Shown one piece after another: positions 38,180 through 46,601 of a stretch of 64,000 bases of DNA. The notes under the pieces were generated by a model. It did no database searches and was not told where the DNA came from. It saw nothing but the letters and a program-made list of their open reading frames with translations. Positions within the stretch are counted from its first letter, which is position 1, and each line of letters begins with the position of its first letter. The stretch covers positions 878,001 to 942,000 of the forward strand of contig NZ_VFOF01000001.1 in the NCBI RefSeq assembly GCF_006715975.1, in the 5' to 3' direction. The translations under genes and the position numbers were made by a program. The DNA comes from Zymomonas mobilis (GTDB lineage Bacteria > Pseudomonadota > Alphaproteobacteria > Sphingomonadales > Sphingomonadaceae).

Positions 38180-40384
38180 TTATTGCATCAGTTCCGGCAA
38201 GAAGGCTTCGTGAGATTTTCTTAATGTATCCAACGAAACGGCTTGCTTGTTCAAAACCAGATCTTTGCCGCCGGTAACGCCCAAGCGGAAGATAGGCAGA
38301 CCTGCTTTTTCTGCGGCAGAGACCAAGGCAACAGCATTGGAGGTTGCTACCAGATAGCGTCCCTGATCTTCACCGAAATAATAAGCATGTTCAGGTAAAG
38401 TCGTATCATGTGCTTCAACGGTAGCACCGATGTTACCCGCCATAGCCATTTCAGCCAAAGCAACAGCCAAACCACCATCGCTGATATCATGGACAGCGGA
38501 AACCATTTTGTCTTGAATCATCGCACGGATAAAATCACCCGTGGATTTTTCTTGAGCCAGATCGACGGTCGGTGCGGTGCCTTCTTCGCGGCCTGCAATC
38601 TCCCGCAGCCAGATAGACTGACCCAGATGGCCTTTGCCGCTGTTACCAACCAGATAGATTTCTTCGCCGGTATTTTTAAAAGCAACCGTGGTGCTGTTCT
38701 GCCAATTACTAAGAAGGCCGATGCCGCCAATGGTCGGCGTTGGCAAAATGGCAAGGCTGCTGCCATCATCCTGACGGGTTTCATTATAAAGTGAAACATT
38801 GCCTGAAACGATCGGCATATCCAAAGCCTTGCAGGCTTCACCGATACCTTTAATCGCGCCGACGATCTGACCCATGATTTCAGGGCGTTCCGGATTACCG
38901 AAATTCAGGCAATCGGTTGAAGCCAATGGCAAGGCACCAACGGCCGTCATATTGCGATAACATTCTGCAACCGCCTGCTTACCCCCTTCTTCAGGATCTG
39001 CGCGGCAGTAACGTGGGGTAACGTCAACACTCATGGCTAAGGCTTTTTCAGTGCCATGGACTCTGACAACTGCGGCATCACCACCCGGACATTGGACGGT
39101 GTCGGCACCGACCATATTGTCATATTGTTCCCATATCCAGCGACGGCTGGCGAGGTCAGGGGAACCAACCAAGGTTACCAGATTGTCAGTGATGGAACCT
39201 GAAGGAGGCACGTTGCCCAAAGCTTTGGCTTTGGGCGTTACAACCCAAGGACGATCATAGCAGGGGGCGTTATCGGCCAAAGGTGCCAACGGAATATCGC
39301 AAACCGTGTCACCTTTCCATGTCAGAACCATATGTTTGCTGTCGGTGACGCGACCAATGATAGCAAAATCCAGTTCCCATTTTTTGAAGATAGCTTCAGC
39401 TTCGGCCTCGCGACCTGGCTTTAAGACCATCAACATGCGTTCCTGTGATTCAGAAAGCATCATTTCATAAGGTGTCATGCCTTCTTCGCGGCAAGGCACC
39501 ATATCCATATTCAACTCAATGCCGACTTCGCCTTTTGACGCCATTTCAACAGCGGAAGAGGTCAAGCCAGCGGCGCCCATATCCTGAATAGCGACAATGG
39601 CATCAGAAGCCATCAATTCGAGGCAGGCTTCAATGAGGAGTTTTTCCGAGAAAGGATCGCCGACCTGAACCGTTGGCCGTTTTTCTTCGGCATCTTTACC
39701 AAAATCGGCAGAGGCCATCGTTGCGCCATGAATACCGTCACGGCCTGTTTTTGAACCAACATAAACGATCGGGTTTCCTGCACCCGATGCAGCAGAATAA
39801 AAAATCTTGTTAGTTTCTGCAACGCCAACAGTCATGGCGTTAACCAGATTATTACCATCATAGGCTGGATGAAAATTGACTTCACCACCAACGGTTGGAA
39901 CGCCGACGCAGTTACCATAACCGCCAATACCGGCGACAACACCTGAAACAAGATGAGGGGTTTTGGGGTGCTTCGGACTACCAAAACGGAGTGCGTTCAA
40001 ATTCGCAACCGGACGGGCACCCATGGTGAAGACATCGCGTAAAATGCCACCGACGCCGGTGGCAGCCCCTTGGTACGGTTCGATATAGCTGGGATGGTTG
40101 TGGCTTTCCATTTTAAAAATGGCGGCCTGTCCATCGCCAATATCGACGACACCGGCATTTTCACCGGGCCCGCAGATAACCTGCTGGCCTGTGGTCGGAA
40201 GCTCTCTTAAATGTTTGCGTGAACTTTTATAAGAGCAATGTTCTGACCACATGGCAGAGAAAATGCCTAATTCCACCAAATTCGGCGTTCTGCCCAGTGC
40301 CTGTTTAATGGTGTCGTATTCTTCGGGGGATAAGCCATGACTGGCCACAGTCTCGGCGGTTATGCTGCTGTTTTCTTCGGTCAT
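38180..40384 (-). CDS. purL: Phosphoribosylformylglycinamidine synthase subunit PurL
   Basis: The ATP-dependent synthetase subunit of step four of purine synthesis, making FGAM from FGAR with ammonia delivered by PurQ and with PurS. 734 residues, the short form that needs separate PurQ and PurS (not in this window). The [12 protein letters not shown] block (about residues 45-56), the KMESHNHPS active-site segment and the two AIR-synthase-like halves are present. It is a single-gene unit here. Confidence 0.97.
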   Translation of the reverse strand: MTEENSSITAETVASHGLSPEEYDTIKQALGRTPNLVELGIFSAMWSEHCSYKSSRKHLRELPTTGQQVICGPGENAGVVDIGDGQAAIFKMESHNHPSYIEPYQGAATGVGGILRDVFTMGARPVANLNALRFGSPKHPKTPHLVSGVVAGIGGYGNCVGVPTVGGEVNFHPAYDGNNLVNAMTVGVAETNKIFYSAASGAGNPIVYVGSKTGRDGIHGATMASADFGKDAEEKRPTVQVGDPFSEKLLIEACLELMASDAIVAIQDMGAAGLTSSAVEMASKGEVGIELNMDMVPCREEGMTPYEMMLSESQERMLMVLKPGREAEAEAIFKKWELDFAIIGRVTDSKHMVLTWKGDTVCDIPLAPLADNAPCYDRPWVVTPKAKALGNVPPSGSITDNLVTLVGSPDLASRRWIWEQYDNMVGADTVQCPGGDAAVVRVHGTEKALAMSVDVTPRYCRADPEEGGKQAVAECYRNMTAVGALPLASTDCLNFGNPERPEIMGQIVGAIKGIGEACKALDMPIVSGNVSLYNETRQDDGSSLAILPTPTIGGIGLLSNWQNSTTVAFKNTGEEIYLVGNSGKGHLGQSIWLREIAGREEGTAPTVDLAQEKSTGDFIRAMIQDKMVSAVHDISDGGLAVALAEMAMAGNIGATVEAHDTTLPEHAYYFGEDQGRYLVATSNAVALVSAAEKAGLPIFRLGVTGGKDLVLNKQAVSLDTLRKSHEAFLPELMQ

Positions 40385-40517
40385 ATTTTAGCCGATAGCG
40401 AAGTGTAACCTTTCTGTCAGCACCCAACCTATCTTTAATGAAAATTATATGCCTTGTGGCTAATATTCTATAGAGTTTTCTGTCAAAACCCTGTTTGGCT
40501 CCGGCCATAGCTCCGCT

Positions 40518-40535
40518 ATGAAAGAAACGCTATGA
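40518..40535 (+). promoter_or_regulatory. Possible five-codon leader frame overlapping the cysK start
   Basis: ATG AAA GAA ACG CTA TGA encodes MKETL and its stop overlaps the cysK ATG (TATGA). Such overlap can couple ribosome re-initiation to the gene. The leader has no strong ribosome site of its own, so this is only a possibility. Confidence 0.2.
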
Positions 40536-41545
40536 ATACTGCTTCTTCTTCTGCGCCTAAAAAGGCCGAAAATATTCTTTCCATGATCGGGAATACAGCA
40601 CTGGTTCGGCTTCAAGGGCCTAGCGAGCTGACGGGGTGTAACATCTATGCCAAATGCGAATTTACGAATCCGGGCGGTTCCATCAAGGATAGAGCGGCTC
40701 TTTCGATTATTGAAGATGCGGAAGCGCAGGGTTTAATTGCCCCCGGTGGGGTTATTGTTGAAGGCACGACCGGTAATACCGGCATTGGGTTGACCTTGGT
40801 GGGAGCAGCCAAAGGGTATCATACCATTATTGTTATGCCGGAAACACAGAGTCAGGAAAAGATAGCAAGCCTTCAAGCATTGGGTGCCGAATTGGTGTTG
40901 GTGCCGGAGACCAGTTATTCCAATAGTGCCCATTATGTTCATATGTCGCGGCGGCTGGCTCAAGAAACCGATAACGCCATCTGGGCGAATCAGTTTGATA
41001 ATCTGGCGAACCGGATGGCGCATATCAAAACGACGTCACAGGAAATCTGGGCGCAGACAGACGGGCAGATTGACGGCTTTGTCTGCGCAGCCGGAACCGG
41101 CGGCACCTTTGCCGGAACGGGATTAGGATTAAAAGAGCATAACGCAGATATCGTGGTGGCTTTGGCTGATCCTTATGGCGCAGCTTTATATAATTATTAT
41201 ACCAGCGGTGAATTGCGTGCCGAAGGCCATTCTATTGCAGAAGGTATCGGGCAAAGCCGGATTACCGCCAATCTTGATGGTGCACCCGTGGATGCCCAGT
41301 TTTTGATTAGCGATCAGGAAGGTTTGACACAGATTTATCAGCTTCTTCAAAAAGAAGGGCTGTCTGTTGGGCTTTCTTCCGGAATCAATATTGCGGGTGC
41401 GATGAAATTGGCAAAAACATTAGGCCCCGGAAAAACAATCGTTACCATTCTTGCAGATTCCGGCTTACGGTATCTGTCTACTTTATATAATCATCATTGG
41501 CTGATTGCCCATGATCTTCCGGTTCCAGAATGGTTAGCGAAATAA
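40532..41545 (+). CDS. cysK: Cysteine synthase (O-acetylserine sulfhydrylase family)
   Basis: PLP enzyme making cysteine from O-acetylserine and sulfide. 337 residues with PLP Lys52 in GGSIKDRAA, the TTGNTG loop (about 79-84) that binds substrate carboxylate, and the glycine loop AGTGGTFAGTG that binds the PLP phosphate. The fold and motifs fit fold-type II. The C-terminal LADSGLRYLSTLYN tail also resembles cystathionine beta-synthase-like members, so the exact sulfur acceptor is not certain. The start follows a weak purine-rich site. Confidence 0.9.
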   Translation: MNTASSSAPKKAENILSMIGNTALVRLQGPSELTGCNIYAKCEFTNPGGSIKDRAALSIIEDAEAQGLIAPGGVIVEGTTGNTGIGLTLVGAAKGYHTIIVMPETQSQEKIASLQALGAELVLVPETSYSNSAHYVHMSRRLAQETDNAIWANQFDNLANRMAHIKTTSQEIWAQTDGQIDGFVCAAGTGGTFAGTGLGLKEHNADIVVALADPYGAALYNYYTSGELRAEGHSIAEGIGQSRITANLDGAPVDAQFLISDQEGLTQIYQLLQKEGLSVGLSSGINIAGAMKLAKTLGPGKTIVTILADSGLRYLSTLYNHHWLIAHDLPVPEWLAK

Positions 41546-41624
41546 TCATTTTCGATAATGTTATAATTTTTTGGGATTGAACGGTTATAATAGTTACTTT
41601 TTCAGGATATATCTTACCGCCCCT

Positions 41625-41990
41625 ATGCCAGATAAACGCCCCATATTTCCAGATAACCAAAGCGGCCAACGCATTAAAGTCGGCCTGACTGGCCTGACTG
41701 GTGTGGTATTACTGGTGTCCTTTGCTGCGTTATTACTTAGTTTGGCGCCAAAAGAAGAGCAAAGTCCGGCTACGGTGAATAGTGAAGTCGAGATGGATGC
41801 CAATGGCCGCGTTAATCTGGATGTGCTGGAAAAAGATATGCCCCATGACCCTTTGGCTGAATTAGGCGTATCGCCAGGGGGCAGCGTTAAGGTTCCATTG
41901 CCGGATATCACAAGCTTGCCAGCCGTAAATCCACAAAATGCAGGCCCTGCTGGGGACGAAGACGTTAATCCGGCGGAAAATAGGCCATAA
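41625..41990 (+). CDS. Hypothetical single-pass membrane protein
   Basis: 121 residues from the ATG at 41625 (the open frame starts 18 codons earlier with no ribosome site). A short basic N-terminus, one membrane helix (about residues 16-40, ending LLLSLAP), then an acidic region rich in Pro and Asp with VDANGRVNLDVLEKDMPHDPLAELGVSPG. The order suggests a membrane anchor with a periplasmic tail. No domain is recognised. The ribosome site is poor. Codon use looks normal for the window, so I take it as real. Confidence 0.65.
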   Translation: MPDKRPIFPDNQSGQRIKVGLTGLTGVVLLVSFAALLLSLAPKEEQSPATVNSEVEMDANGRVNLDVLEKDMPHDPLAELGVSPGGSVKVPLPDITSLPAVNPQNAGPAGDEDVNPAENRP

Positions 41991-42188
41991 GCCAATAATC
42001 GCTACCCGTGTTTAAAATGCCTTTGGCTGAAGAGAATAATAGATTTTGGCCTTCAAAAGGCTGGATAATAGGCAAAAACCATCAATGAATGGGTTCATCA
42101 TTGGCCGTTAGGTTCGTCATCACTAACCCTTTAAATCTAGGTTTTTTTCCTTCTTAAAAAGCTGATCTTTTTCTATTTTACCTATTAT

Positions 42189-42284
42189 TTCTCGTTTGTT
42201 ATTCGAGAATAAACCGTGCATTGCGATGAAAATCGCAGGCTATAAAATTTTTAATAGCCATAATTTTGTTTTAGAGCGATGCTC
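42189..42284 (+). other. Row of four short hairpins, possible structured RNA
   Basis: Four stems follow one another: TTCTCG / CGAGAA (42189-42209), TGCGAT-GAAA-ATCGCA (42222-42237, a GAAA tetraloop), GGCTAT / ATAGCC (42238-42259, starting at the very next base), and GAGC-GAT-GCTC (42274-42284), then a T-rich run. The order of closely packed stems with a GNRA tetraloop suggests an RNA or leader structure. The direction and function are not known. Confidence 0.35.
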
Positions 42285-42404
42285 CTGTTTTTAAGGATTT
42301 TTTACTTCTTCTATTATTATTCTTGTTCGTATTATTTTAGCGGCATTCAATCGCCGCATGTAAAAATACTTTGCTGGCTTGCATGAAAAACGGGAGGCTT
42401 GTTT

Positions 42405-42524
42405 ATGATACTTAAAAAAGGCTGTATTTTCAGCAAGCCTTGTGAAATTTTTTATATTTCATATGAAGAAGAATATTTCTTGGGCATGCTTCGTTCATCT
42501 TGGATGAAAGCCATATTTTCATGA
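42405..42524 (+). CDS. Possible 39-residue small protein
   Basis: An ATG preceded by a near-perfect GGGAGG ribosome site at 7 bp spacing opens a frame of 39 codons that begins MILKKGCIFSKPCE and ends WMKAIFS. It has two Cys, several aromatics and an EEE segment, but no signal peptide or known domain. It lies alone in an AT-rich gap. The ribosome site is the only strong support. Confidence 0.3.
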   Translation: MILKKGCIFSKPCEIFYISYEEEYFLGMLRSSWMKAIFS

Positions 42525-42534
42525 CTAAATCAAT

Positions 42535-42663
42535 AACTGTAAAAACTTTTTTCACGGTAAATATATTTATATTTTAAGAATTTTTATTTTTTTAAAATTA
42601 AAGTTTAATTTTTTATTAAAATTAGGAATTTAAAAAATTAAAACGCTTATTATTTTTACAGTT
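42535..42663. repeat. MITE-like AT-rich element with 11 bp terminal inverted repeats
   Basis: AACTGTAAAAA (42535-42545) and its exact complement (42653-42663) flank 107 bp of extreme AT content; from 42541 to 42660 only 13 of 120 bases are G or C. No target-site duplication is obvious. It may be a miniature mobile element remnant or a large hairpin. Confidence 0.4.
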
Positions 42664-43300
42664 CATATTCTATTTATAACCGTTACGCTATAAATGCCGG
42701 TTATTTTTAACAGCCTTACTTTTAACCCTGACATAAAATATAAAAATCGTTATTTTTCATATGCTTATTCAATGAAGTTCAAAAATATCTCTTTTTTTTG
42801 TAAAGTGGTTTTAATCCCACTTGTCCGCCTTATACGGCTATGATACCCCAAGAAGAATAGTTAATAATTCCATTCATTTAAATAATGATATTGATCAGAT
42901 AGGGTAGGGCGTTGTCGGCTTTGGCTTTCTATTATGGAGAGAATAAAAGAAATTTTGTTTCCAACAGAAAAAAATGCTTTGCGCCCGCGCTTGATGCAAC
43001 AAAATCCAAATATAACTTAATATTATATAATAATGACAATCTATTCGACGAATTTAATTCTTTTGGTCATTTTATAATCAAAATGTTCATGTCGTTATGC
43101 GGATTGTATCATTATATTTTTAAACAGATCGGTTTTCAGTCTGCTTTACCTTTTTCATCTGGTTACAAACAAATCATCTGCAAAAAATTGAATGGCGTTT
43201 TTCTTTCTATCTCCTTTTTCTTTTTCCGATTGTGTTTTTCCGAAGTGATACAGCTTTTTTCAATGAACCGCTTACTCTCCTGTCAGACGGAAGGTCTGGT

Positions 43301-44308
43301 ATGACCTCTGACAACTTTTTAGCCCCCCATATCCCTGTTCTTCTGGATGAAGTGATTGCGGCCCTCAATCCAACTGCAGGCGGTACTTATATTGACGGAA
43401 CTTTTGGCGCCGGTGGATATAGCCGCGCCATCTTGGAAAAAGCCGATAATCAGGTGATCGCTTTTGATCGCGATCCCGATGCTATTCGGGAAGGCGCTGC
43501 GCTGGTTGAAGCCAGTGAAGGGCGGCTTCGTCTGATCAATGACTGTTTTTCTAACATTGGTTACCATCTCGACAATCTTGGCATTGATACCGTTGACGGT
43601 CTCGTTTTTGATATCGGCGTTTCTTCGATGCAGATAGATCGCCCTGAACGTGGCTTTTCCATTCAGGGTAACGGTCCATTGGATATGCGGATGGCGCAAG
43701 AAGGGCTTTCGGCCGAAGAATTCCTGAATAATGCGCAGGAAAGTGAGATTGCCGATGTGCTTTATCTTTATGGAGAAGAAAGACAATCCCGCCGTGTGGC
43801 TCGGGCTATTGTTGCAGCGCGTCCGTTAGAGACAACTTTTGAATTGGCGAATGTCATCAGACATTCTCTTGGCTATCGCTCGCATGATAAAAAAGATCCG
43901 GCAGTTCACTGTTTCCAAGCTATCCGTATCCATTTGAACCATGAATTAGACGAGTTGAAGGAAGGTCTACAAACAGCCGAGCGCGTTCTTAAGCCGCATG
44001 GATGTTTAGCTGTTGTGACTTTCCACAGTCTTGAAGACCGTATCGTCAAGCATTTCATGAAGGAACATGCCGGTCAGTCCGGACAGGTTTCCCGTCATCA
44101 GCCTTTAATTCCGATAGAGAAACCCGTTTTTTTCTCAAAACCCGCTCGCCCTGTCAAAGCAGGGGAGGCGGAACTCGCCCGTAACCCAAGGGCGCGTTCG
44201 GCAACACTTCGTGCTGTCTATCGGACAGAAACGCCTTATTCGGGAAAAGACGAAAATATTTCCCAGCTGGACCACAATACCCCGCGTTCACGGAGAAAAT
44301 CGGCATGA
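43301..44308 (+). CDS. rsmH: 16S rRNA (cytosine(1402)-N(4))-methyltransferase
   Basis: SAM-dependent methylation of C1402 in 16S rRNA. 335 residues with HIPVLLDEV near the start, the SAM motif DGTFGAGGYSR, DIGVSSMQID, and VVTFHSLEDRIVK. The open frame extends 23 codons back, but the ATG at 43301 follows GGAAGG and gives the family's normal start. It opens the dcw cluster; mraZ, its usual first gene, is missing. Confidence 0.96.
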   Translation: MTSDNFLAPHIPVLLDEVIAALNPTAGGTYIDGTFGAGGYSRAILEKADNQVIAFDRDPDAIREGAALVEASEGRLRLINDCFSNIGYHLDNLGIDTVDGLVFDIGVSSMQIDRPERGFSIQGNGPLDMRMAQEGLSAEEFLNNAQESEIADVLYLYGEERQSRRVARAIVAARPLETTFELANVIRHSLGYRSHDKKDPAVHCFQAIRIHLNHELDELKEGLQTAERVLKPHGCLAVVTFHSLEDRIVKHFMKEHAGQSGQVSRHQPLIPIEKPVFFSKPARPVKAGEAELARNPRARSATLRAVYRTETPYSGKDENISQLDHNTPRSRRKSA

Positions 44309-44895
44309 TAGTCACAAGGCATTTTCGCGCTATTTGTTTGGTCGGGTTGTGCTGCATCGCAGCCTTGATCTGCTATATGATTACGCAGCGGGTATCTCTT
44401 GAAAGACGGGCGCTTTTACGCACTGAGCGGGAAATTGTGAATTTGCGGCAGAGTATTCGCCATCTCCAGACCGAAAAAGATACACTGGCACGTTCCGATC
44501 AGATTGATCGTTGGAATGCGGAAGCCTTCGCGCTTGTTTCACCAACGATAAGCCAGTTCGTTTCTGAAGATGCGCAGTTGGCCATGCAGGATAATGTGGG
44601 TGACGTCCCAGCGGCATCCCATAACGAAGATGCGGCTTTCCGTCAGGCAAGCTACATGGTACCGACGCGACGTGAGCCTTCATCTGCCGCCTATAATGCA
44701 GCCGCTACACGGAAAGTGGAGGCAACACATTCAGTCGCAGCTTCTGAAACAACCCTTGCGCCTCCGGCAGCAACGCAGGCTTCTGCTCGGATTTTCTCAT
44801 CGGATGTAATGAAGAGTGAAAATAGCGCAATGACTAAAGCTTCGGCTTTGTCATTTAGAAGCAATCATTATAGCAAGATACAAGCTGTCCGGTGA
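44305..44895 (+). CDS. ftsL: Cell division protein FtsL (long form)
   Basis: Identified by position between rsmH and ftsI and by layout: a short cytoplasmic start, one membrane helix (about residues 9-27), then a periplasmic coiled coil with RTEREIVNLRQSIRHLQTEK. FtsL forms a complex with FtsB and FtsQ that recruits and activates FtsW-FtsI. At 196 residues it is much longer than the usual 90-130; the extra C-terminal part is rich in Ala, Ser and Thr. Its ATG overlaps the rsmH stop by four bases. Confidence 0.82.
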   Translation: MIVTRHFRAICLVGLCCIAALICYMITQRVSLERRALLRTEREIVNLRQSIRHLQTEKDTLARSDQIDRWNAEAFALVSPTISQFVSEDAQLAMQDNVGDVPAASHNEDAAFRQASYMVPTRREPSSAAYNAAATRKVEATHSVAASETTLAPPAATQASARIFSSDVMKSENSAMTKASALSFRSNHYSKIQAVR

Positions 44896-46601
44896 TTACC
44901 CGTTTTAAGTCTAAGAAGGCATTATCCAGCACAGATATTCTTACCAATAGCCATATCCGGCTTATGGTGTTGCTTATCATTTTTTGCTTTGGCATTGCTG
45001 GTGTCATTGCCAAATTGGTATGGCTTGTTTTTATTACCGGCTGGGGTGTCGAAGAGCGCCGTCATCCGCCGGTAGCGCCGTTGCAGGCTCGTGCCGACAT
45101 TGTTGACCGTAATGGCCGGACATTAGCGCGCACCATCGACGTTTGGTCTATCGGGATACATCCCCGCACTTTACAGGCCAATCATATCAGCGATCCTGAT
45201 ATTCTTGCCGCCAATCTAGCGGCATTACTGCCCGAACGAACAGCCGACGAATATCGGAAAATTTTGCGTTCCAATCGTAGTTTTGTGTTTCTACGTCGTC
45301 ATGCCTCGCCTGAATTGGTGCGAGCGCTGAATATGCTGGGTGAACCCGCGATTGATTTTTTACATGAGCCGTCCCGCTTATATCCTGAAGGGACTTTATG
45401 CGCGCATGTCATCGGGTGGATTGGCGAAGATGGTCATGGTCAATCCGGTATGGAGTTCAGCTTTGATAAAGAGCTGACTGATCCAAAAAGACAATCAGAG
45501 CCTTTGGCCTTGTCTATTGATATTCGGGTACAGGCCGCTGTTGAAAAATCACTGGCGGCGGCGATGCAGAAATATAGCGCTGAAGGTGCCAGCGCGATTG
45601 TTCTGGATGTCGATACCGGAGAAGTATTGGCAATGGCTTCTCTTCCGAATTTCAACCCAAATGACCGAAGTAGTTCTGACCCTACGGCCTTTGATAATAA
45701 GGCGACGCTTTCAGTTTACGAATTAGGATCTACTTTTAAACCGCTTACGATGGCAACTGCGCTACAGGATGGGGTCGTTACCTCTTTGGCGAAGCGTTAT
45801 GACGCGACCGAGCCTTTGGCTGTTGGGCGTTTCCATATTCATGATGAGCATGCCCAGAAAAGATGGCTCGATGTGCCTGAAACCTTGGTGCATTCATCCA
45901 ACATTGTGACTGCCCGTATTGCAGATGAGTTGGGCCCTGAAAGAATGCAGGCGATGTTCCGGAATCTGAATTTCGATCATCGTCCGGCGATTGAGTTAGC
46001 AGCAAAAGGTCGGCCTATCTGGCCAGCTTATTGGGCGAGAACTACCGTGATGACGACCGGTTATGGTCATGGTATTGCCGTTACGCCTTTGCATTTGACT
46101 AGTGCCTATGCTGCACTTGTGAATGGTGGGGTATGGCGACCAGCAACCCTGTTAAAACGCAATCCAGACTATCGTCCAGATGGCAGCCGACAAATTATTT
46201 CTGGTCAAAATAGTGCGACAATGCGGCGCTTGTTACGCTTGGTCGTGACAGATGGTACGGGACGGAAAGCCAATGCACCGGGATTTCGCGTTGGGGGTAA
46301 AACCGGAACAGCAGATAAGGCGGAAAAAGGGCGGTATAACCATGGCGCTCGTATTTCGACTTTTGCGGCAGCCTTTCCGATGGATACGCCCCGTTATGCG
46401 ATTGTCGCGATGCTTGATAACCCGCAAGGAATCGCTGAAACGGGCGGTTATGCAACGGCGGGTATGGTGACGGCTCCGATGGTTGGCGATATTGTCCAGC
46501 ATATTGGCCCTTTACTGGGTGTTATTCCTGACCCAAAGCGAGATCTTGATCTTACCGATTTACGGGCTTTGTTATGGAAACCAGCGGCGAAAAAAGAATG
46601 A
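44892..46601 (+). CDS. ftsI: Peptidoglycan D,D-transpeptidase FtsI (PBP3)
   Basis: Cross-links septal peptidoglycan with the FtsW polymerase. 569 residues: one membrane helix (about 23-45), the dimerisation domain, and the transpeptidase with SxxK at 280-283 (STFK), SSN at 335-337 and KTG at 470-472. It starts with GTG, overlapping the ftsL stop (GTGA), which points to translational coupling and a lower initiation rate. It is the target of beta-lactams. Confidence 0.96.
   Translation: MITRFKSKKALSSTDILTNSHIRLMVLLIIFCFGIAGVIAKLVWLVFITGWGVEERRHPPVAPLQARADIVDRNGRTLARTIDVWSIGIHPRTLQANHISDPDILAANLAALLPERTADEYRKILRSNRSFVFLRRHASPELVRALNMLGEPAIDFLHEPSRLYPEGTLCAHVIGWIGEDGHGQSGMEFSFDKELTDPKRQSEPLALSIDIRVQAAVEKSLAAAMQKYSAEGASAIVLDVDTGEVLAMASLPNFNPNDRSSSDPTAFDNKATLSVYELGSTFKPLTMATALQDGVVTSLAKRYDATEPLAVGRFHIHDEHAQKRWLDVPETLVHSSNIVTARIADELGPERMQAMFRNLNFDHRPAIELAAKGRPIWPAYWARTTVMTTGYGHGIAVTPLHLTSAYAALVNGGVWRPATLLKRNPDYRPDGSRQIISGQNSATMRRLLRLVVTDGTGRKANAPGFRVGGKTGTADKAEKGRYNHGARISTFAAAFPMDTPRYAIVAMLDNPQGIAETGGYATAGMVTAPMVGDIVQHIGPLLGVIPDPKRDLDLTDLRALLWKPAAKKE

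Larger units (their letters stand above)
41991..43300. other. 1.3 kb AT-rich gap before the dcw cluster
   Basis: This is the longest stretch in the window without a clear gene. It holds a row of short hairpins (42189-42284), a possible 39-codon gene with a good ribosome site (42405-42524) and a very AT-rich segment bounded by an 11 bp inverted repeat (42535-42663). An open frame of 130 codons (42912-43304) is AT-driven and has no recognisable features. No mraZ gene and no GTGGG-type MraZ boxes were found, although mraZ usually precedes rsmH. The dcw promoter presumably lies in the right half. Confidence 0.6.

Noticed and set aside
42541-42660. Replication origin suggested by the AT-rich segment
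   Set aside because: No DnaA boxes, no origin-linked genes such as dnaA, dnaN or hemE nearby; a mobile-element or structural reading fits better.
41991-43300. A frameshifted mraZ hidden in the gap
   Set aside because: No conserved MraZ fragments could be read in any frame, and no GTGGG boxes were found, so loss is more likely than frameshift.
42912-43304. 130-codon open frame on the plus strand before rsmH
   Set aside because: Its composition follows the AT-rich background (runs of Phe, Lys, Asn, Ile), it overlaps the rsmH start, has no ribosome site and shows no domain. It is more likely a chance frame.
43319-43786. 155-codon frame antisense to rsmH
   Set aside because: Shadow frame; the plus strand reading has full family motifs.
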